From Acanthosoma haemorrhoidale (Eukaryota; Arthropoda; Insecta; Hemiptera; Acanthosomatidae), in contig OV884009.1 in NCBI GenBank assembly GCA_930367205.1, positions 87,627,189 to 87,691,188 on the forward strand: 64,000 nt of DNA, read 5' to 3'. Shown here in pieces: positions 58,861 through 64,000 of this stretch. The notes below the pieces were generated by a model, which was not told the origin of the DNA, searched no databases, and worked only from the letters and a program-made list of their open reading frames with translations. Within the stretch, counting starts at the first letter, position 1; each line of letters begins with the position of its first letter. Made by a program: the position numbers and the translations under genes.

Positions 58861-59477
58861 TGTTTTTTCTCTTTTTTTCTTTCATTTAACTTACCAAATT
58901 GTTTTAATTTTGCCATTAAATTTTCCATGCTTACAATAGACTTTCTTTCTAATTTATTTTGTAAAAAATTTGGTAAGTTAATTACAATCTGATTAATTTG
59001 AGTTATTAGTGAGATACTTTCATCTATTTCCAACAATAAACTTCTTTTCTTTAACGCATATTCTAACAGGGAACCATTAGCATTTAAATTTTCGCCATTA
59101 AATTTTTCAATAACCATATCTTTTACCAGAGAGCACATATGTTTTTCTACGGTACCTGTTGTAGCATTGTTTGTGTTAGGTATAACCTCTTCTAAATATT
59201 CATCATAAAATGCTACATTTCCTTCTACATCCAAATAAATCTCACGGAGCTCTTCAGTCATTGTCATCACTATTTTGCGAAATTTGTTTCGAATTTTCAA
59301 ACTCTTCACTACTGTAGTATCGAAAAGTTGTTTATGCTGAGCGCTAGACTGTTTATCTTTTGGAAATATAAAACTTTCCGTTTGGCCAACCAGCTGAATC
59401 GTCGTAATTTTCACTACAGTGCTTTTAGAATCTTCACCAGCTTTTGAGATGAAATGAAATTTCGCGTTTGTCTCCAT
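58812..59477 (-). CDS. Gypsy gag polyprotein, frame intact to zinc knuckle
   Basis: 221 codons from an ATG only 10 bp inside the 5' LTR. The protein forms the particle in this class of elements. It has a charged N-terminal region, then IEKFNGENLNANGSLLEYAL and a helical capsid-like middle (SISLITQINQIVINLPNFLQ), ending in a lysine-rich tail. It stops just before the zinc knuckle, which lies in the next frame, so a frameshift has probably cut it. The length is short for a Gypsy gag. The capsid assignment is by position and general resemblance. Confidence 0.75.
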   Translation of the reverse strand: METNAKFHFISKAGEDSKSTVVKITTIQLVGQTESFIFPKDKQSSAQHKQLFDTTVVKSLKIRNKFRKIVMTMTEELREIYLDVEGNVAFYDEYLEEVIPNTNNATTGTVEKHMCSLVKDMVIEKFNGENLNANGSLLEYALKKRSLLLEIDESISLITQINQIVINLPNFLQNKLERKSIVSMENLMAKLKQFGKLNERKKEKKHKNVQAIKNHVQYVKN

Positions 59478-59487
59478 TGTATTGATT

Positions 59488-59800
59488 TGTAAGTTTCGAA
59501 TTCAGAAACTTAAAGGAAGTGGAGGTTGTCAGGTTATAAATCGAACACTTGCAGATGTAGTTTAGAACTGTAATATTGAACATATGTACACATTAGCTCG
59601 CGCTACAAATATTACAATAAACAAATAAAACTAACCTGAATCAATACAATTGTCGATAATAAGCGTTGATCATTGTCTTAGCAAGAGTACAGCTATTCAC
59701 CAGGTTACAGCTCGGAGCGTCCTTTGATATTGATACTGGCACCCTCTGTAGAGACAACTAACATATGTGCCGAAGTTTGGCTGTAACGTTCAAACTTACA
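59488..59800 (-). repeat. Gypsy element, 5' LTR
   Basis: Matches 55829-56142 over its whole length. Contains an ATTACAATAAACAAATAAAA stretch that could be the polyadenylation region, and is followed on the + side by the TACA duplication. Confidence 0.95.
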
Positions 59801-61079
59801 TACATAATTGTTATATTGTATAATTGATTATAAGAATACATAATGATGGCTTGAAATCCAGTCTGCTCTGGCGGAAGAATGGAAAAAAATGAGTTCACGC
59901 CTAAGATTTGTTATACCAACACTACACGAGTAGGCCACCAAGAAAATAATGACTGACTCGCATTGCTTTAATTTTGACTGGACATGGATCTGTAATAAAA
60001 CATGTCCATGTGACAACAACACATTACATGCTTACAAAGATTTAGAATACTAAATAAAGACTGCTATTTAATGACCAAACTTCCAGCAGAGAAGCTATAC
60101 AAAATTACGGAATGATGGAATACTTATTACATATAAAAGTTATCGTTCAGTTTCTTTATAATTTTCTTATTGTTTGAATACTTTTTATTTTATTTTTTAC
60201 CGTTTATTTTTTTTCTTTGCTTTTTCAATTCTTTGTTTATTTTTAGTTACTTTCTTCAGATTATATAATATTTATGTTACCTTATATTGTAATTAATTTG
60301 AAATAAATATGATATTAAAAGGAAAATGAAGGAAACAAATTAAGTATATATGACGGTAGTACAGCCCCGGGTGTAAACATTTCCATGTCGATGAGCTATA
60401 ATGTAGGGGTCTCTAAACGATACACTTTGATGGAGGGGTGATTAGCTCATTATCCTCAAACTATTCAGAAACCTTCTAGTAATTAATTAATTATACTAAT
60501 GAATAGGTTTAATATTTTCGTTGAACAATTAACGAGAACAATAGTTACTTGTAGGATCATTAAGGAAAGCCTATTAATTTAAGTAACCAATAAGTTTTTT
60601 TTTCGAGGATAAGATAAAAAATAATAAACATAAACGGTCAGTTAGTTAGCGGTTGTTGCCTGTGCCTTGAAAAATTGTCTTCAATTACCTAATTACTAAT
60701 TTATCAGTTGTAGTATAGCTAAATCTGAGCTTGTACCAGGTCTTTATACGAAGCCTAAACCCGGCAAGTTGTCTATGTGGGCTTTGGTATATCGGTGGCT
60801 TCCTATTTGCAAAGTATTGTAGCGACAGGTACTTGATGAAATCGTGGAGGAGAGGTAAGGCTCCACAAATAATCATCAGTCTTATTAGATTAATATGAAT
60901 GTTTTAAGAGATTTCCCTTTAAAAAAAATAAATTCATTAAGAAATTATAGTCAATGATTTAAGAAGGAAAATGTCAGTTTTTAACAAAAAAAATATCAGT
61001 GACATTGATGTTTTAACAAAAATGTGATCAATCTTTCATGAAACATATATCAGTGTTTGTCATCATCATTATTATCATT
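59801..61079. other. AT-rich non-coding stretch
   Basis: 59848-59890 is a piece of repeat R4 (GGCTTGAAATCC, GGCGGAAGAATGGAAAAAA). The remainder is AT-rich and unrecognised. Confidence 0.45.
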
Positions 61080-61385
61080 AAGAAAAAAACATCGATTATT
61101 AAAGTAAAATCAACCAAGTTGTAACTGCATAACAGAACATTTTTAAGAGGAGACCTCAGTAACATATGTTTTTTAATGAAAAAAAAATTTCTGATGTATG
61201 TATTTTTGAGTAAAAAAGATCAACTGTTTGAAGATAAACAACTATGTTTTATATGGTTAGTGTTTTGCAATGAATTTCATTTGGAAAAACATTTTTATAT
61301 ATGAATGCATTCTTACATCGCATTTAATAATGTGTACAAGCAAATTGTAATTTTTCAAATAAAGATCATACATACCAATATATAT
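61080..61385 (+). repeat. Dispersed repeat R4, copy 2
   Basis: CATCGATTATTAAAGTAAAA, CATAACAGAACATTTTTAAG, TTTTATATGGTTAGTGTTT, GTACAAGCAAATTGTAATTT and CAAATAAAGATCATACAT. It is an uninterrupted counterpart of 55540-55828 and shows the AT/CA tail in which the Gypsy element landed in copy 1. Confidence 0.65.
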
Positions 61386-61945
61386 ACACACGCACACACA
61401 CATAAATATTGTCTTTATACACATCCCATGATCATATATATGTTGGATTACTGATAGAAATAAAGCAGGCTATTTCAAGAACTTGAGTGAGTCTGTTATT
61501 CCTCTTTTCCTTATTTTTTTTATCTAATCTCACCCGCCGGCGATTAACTGATGCCGGAAACCGGGAACTCGTACGGCGGTGCGGAAAGCAAACGTTTTTT
61601 TTTTTTACTTCTCTTTCGTTCGTTTCTCGTATACAATTTTCTCTCTTTGACTTTTCTTCTATTACGGGAATATGCCTGAGGGAGTGTTAAGACCAGTGGT
61701 GCTCAACGAAGCAGCACCACAGCTACCTCAGACAACTATGGCAGCCGCTCACACTAATACACTAGCGTGCATGAACGGCCCATGACGTGAGAAAATCCAT
61801 TTTGGATCTAGAGAGATTTTCAGGAGAGACCGGGGAACTGAACTACTTCCTGAAGTAGCTGATGGCGTGAATAGAAGGAAAACGAGCGGAAGACCTCAAA
61901 AACCGAAGGAGACGCCTAGTCGCAGAGAGCAGCGCTCGTGTGTAG
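61386..61945. other. Non-coding stretch
   Basis: A short CA repeat near 61387-61403, then mixed sequence with a GC-richer portion from 61690. Nothing recognised. Confidence 0.4.
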
Positions 61946-62245
61946 GGTGAAGCGGAGCATTCTGAATATGATTCAGACCAACGAAAAGACCCGCGGAGTA
62001 CCGTAAAAGAACGGTTAAAGAAAGCGCTCGAAGGGGGAAGATGGACACCAGAAGAGGATGTCTTCAAGATGTGCCGGGAGATAAAGAAACCCCAGCAAAC
62101 GAACGGTCAGTACCCGGGAACACTCTTGGCTAGATACAATAGTATGACCGAGAAGATGAGGGAGACCGTGAGCGCGGCCGAGGTAGAAGGGTGCTCCATC
62201 GACAACAGTGTGTACAGCATCAATGTCAACAACAGACTCGTCTAG
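61946..62245 (+). other. Unrecognised open segment of high GC
   Basis: 99 codons follow a stop at 61943, without a clear start. The translation is charged (for example ERLKKALEGGRWTPEEDVFK, MTEKMRETVSAAEVEG) and ends at a stop at 62243. GC is well above the surroundings. A related open stretch in another frame lies just upstream (61870-61940). The - strand is also open over 145 codons (62015-62452). It may be part of a transposon ORF, but I cannot name it. Confidence 0.25.
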
Positions 62246-62491
62246 GGCTTCCAACAGCCCATCTAAGTTTGAGGTTGCGGCCACGAGATGACGCTGGTCG
62301 CGTATTCTTGCATATCCGCCTCTGCTTATTGTTCCAGGCCGCCACTCACATATATATATAAAATTTTTACTGTAATAACATGAAATCCCATTAGGGGACT
62401 TTAATTTGTTTAAGTATCCCTGTGTATTGCAACTTAGGACAGGGTGTATCAAATCAATTAATCAACACCTACCCCCACTTTTTCAGTGTCA

Positions 62492-63010
62492 TTGTCGGGT
62501 CGTCACGAGGGGGGTGCCTAGTTACCCTAGCCCTAGTGACGAAGTGAGGGTTGATTAGGCTATGACCTGGACAATTGCTTCATGACGGGTCTTACTACCG
62601 TACTATCTGACTACAAATTTGATAGGTATGTGCCCCGACAATGCACTTTGTTCAGGAGAAGAGGTATAGGGTATATATTGTAGGTAGTTTATGTGGTCTT
62701 GGAATGACAACGAATTCACACTCGGTATCTGAGGGTAGGCGAAAACCCAAAGGCGAGTGTGAACCGGAGAGAGGCAGACTGGATTGCCGTGAGAGACACT
62801 ACTAGGTAAAGTTTGTAGGGCCACGGCAACCGTTGTCCGCGAGGGAGAGGTCTCTCCCAAGGAGGTGCTAGTTTTAGCGAGACGAAGGCAGAGAATCCCA
62901 CTAGGTAAGTGTGGGGTCCGACGAAGCCGGACTAAAATATAGCGAGGTTAGGAAGAGAGATCCAGAGGTTTTCATAAATGAGAAGGCCAAATCTTGAAAC
63001 ATCAGTGCAG
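62492..63010 (-). mobile_element. 3' end of second-family non-LTR element, third copy
   Basis: Same + strand start (ATTGTCGGGTCGTCAC) and internal blocks as 9661-10250: CACGAATTCACACTCGGTAT, GGTAGGCGAAAACC, GGAGGTGCTAGTTTTAGCG, then GTGTGGGGTCCGACGAAGCC. Homology to the 9661 copy fades near 63010. There is no RT sequence, so the insertion is 5'-truncated within the UTR. Confidence 0.75.
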
Positions 63011-63275
63011 CTGTTGTTTATAGTCCCCAGTAGCCAATGACCTGGAGTGTTATTCTGACTAACCATACCGCAGGGTTGCGGCGACGCTTGCTTGTTCTAG
63101 GTTGTGACCCACCCAGCCTCCTATCCCGCTACCTGACTCTCCCTTCAAGGGACTCAGACTATTTTTTTGCAGCTGCGTCTTTTATTGTTTACAATATTTA
63201 CACTGGTATGACTTATGGTTTGGTAATGTTATTTACATTTGTTTAAATTAATTTACAACATATTATAACCACTTT

Positions 63276-63311
<36 letters not shown>

Positions 63312-63629
63312 AGAGTATAGGGTGATTTATCTTATGTAGTTAGCGGTCGCTACAGTCATTAATAAAAATAATCATTCATAAAAAATTTAAGGACGCAGCT
63401 GAGTCCACACTAGGCCTCCGTCATCCAGTGGGCTTTGTCAAAGCCAGGCCAAACTCAATGGAAATTTAGTACACTTGGTCGGCGTCTACATTTTAAGTGG
63501 CTTTTGGCTTTTATCCCATTATTGTTTTATTATCATCCTTTATTTATCATTTTTATAATCTGACAAGGACTTGACTGTGGCTAATTGATTATTTATGAAA
63601 ATGAAGACAACAAAAGTCCTAAACAACGA
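63011..63629. other. Non-coding stretch
   Basis: A GC-richer portion to about 63160, then AT-rich sequence with (AT)n at 63279-63307. No gene recognised. Confidence 0.45.
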
Positions 63630-63820
63630 TATTAGATGCTTCCGAGTTTTTGCAGAAGAGTGACTGATTTGGAGCAGTTCGTAAAGGATTTAATTTTGGA
63701 CGTCACTTATTCATTTGTCTACAACAAAAATCTGCAAGAGTGGCACATCGTTCCAGAAATCCATTTCTGCCTGCATTACGGTTTCTGGCAGCAAGAGATT
63801 CTTACTTTTCGTTAATCTAC
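63630..63820 (+). pseudogene. PIF/Harbinger-like transposase remnant
   Basis: Near 63635-63655 the + strand reads CFRVFAEE before a stop. In a second frame, 63669-63816 has a segment ending PALRFLAARDSYFSLI. In Harbinger-type nucleases the same order is seen: an FRM-like start, then LRFLATGDSYxSL. Only this N-terminal part is visible; the DDE catalytic residues would lie further right and were not found before the AT-rich end. It rests on one short, characteristic motif. Confidence 0.5.
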
Positions 63821-64000
63821 TTATTTACATTTCAAAACAGGTGACTATAAATACCGTACCATACTGTTTATGTTATACCAAATGTGACTGCTAGAGTGAA
63901 TCCACTTATTTTTCTTTATTTTTGTATATATATTTATATATTTTTAAAATATACATTATCACTATTTAAAACTATAGATTAAATACTCGTCATCGACTAT

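Larger units (their letters stand above)
55829..59800 (-). mobile_element. Ty3/Gypsy LTR retrotransposon, decayed, with TSD
   Basis: A 3.97-kb element on the - strand. LTRs of 314 bp (55829-56142, 3') and 313 bp (59488-59800, 5') are about 95% identical by eye and end in the inverted repeat TGTAAGTTT/AAACTTACA. Flanks carry the 4-bp duplication TACA. Order: gag, (protease lost), RT, RNase H, integrase, which is the Ty3/Gypsy order. No env-like frame is present. Pol has several frame breaks, so it cannot be autonomous as it stands. LTR similarity indicates a moderately recent insertion. It lies antisense to Shal in the presumed intron. Confidence 0.95.

Overview
The window is nuclear DNA from an arthropod, most likely an insect. 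It is very AT-rich and gene-poor, full of retrotransposon debris, and holds one confident host coding segment. That segment is the first coding exon of the voltage-gated potassium channel gene Shal (Kv4) at 23224-24338 on the + strand. It starts with the family's conserved N-terminus and ends at a GTAAGT splice donor inside the pore selectivity filter. I could not find the next exon, so everything from 24339 to the right edge (over 39.6 kb) is probably Shal intron, and the left part is upstream sequence.

Retrotransposons make up nearly everything else I can recognise. (1) A Jockey-like non-LTR family, called family J here, is present as 5'-truncated 3' ends (1326-1960, 17351-18316, 31107-31235, 37575-37613, 39590-40160, 48190-48840, 51751-52610) and as gag/endonuclease/RT 5' portions on the - strand (18887-21700, 40183-42817, 48950-49255). 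Three insertions have target-site duplications readable by eye. (2) A second non-LTR RT family lies at 9661-11390 (-). Its 3' terminus recurs at 18426-18820 and 62492-63010, and a worn RT copy sits at 55066-55346. (3) A rearranged RTE-like RT lies at 26260-27330. (4) A further non-LTR RT fragment at 50380-51086 is cut by a roughly 206-bp (GA)n tract. (5) A degenerate Ty1/Copia element at 32418-35788 keeps both LTRs. (6) A Ty3/Gypsy element at 55829-59800 (-) has 313/314-bp LTRs, a TACA duplication and broken gag-pol. (7) Remnants of a PIF/Harbinger-like transposase, a possible MITE and tRNA-derived SINE-like heads also occur.

Layout: 1-9340 is AT-rich, with one J fragment, a tRNA-like head and old repeats. 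9345-11690 is an RT copy flanked by a dispersed repeat. 15900-22030 is a minisatellite zone followed by a dense nest of J and second-family copies. 22030-23223 leads to Shal through a purine-rich, GC-rich 5' region. 24339-64000 is the presumed intron with the RTE-like, Copia, J, (GA)n and Gypsy insertions.

I did not find a convincing new biological system. The most unusual observations are the extreme compactness of the Gypsy element, a J copy with an unusual 3' end but a perfect 16-bp duplication, a convergent arrangement of J pieces repeated at three loci, an inverted repeat inside the RTE-like remnant, and an open, splice-bounded, GC-rich segment at 54739-54973 that could be an unidentified exon.
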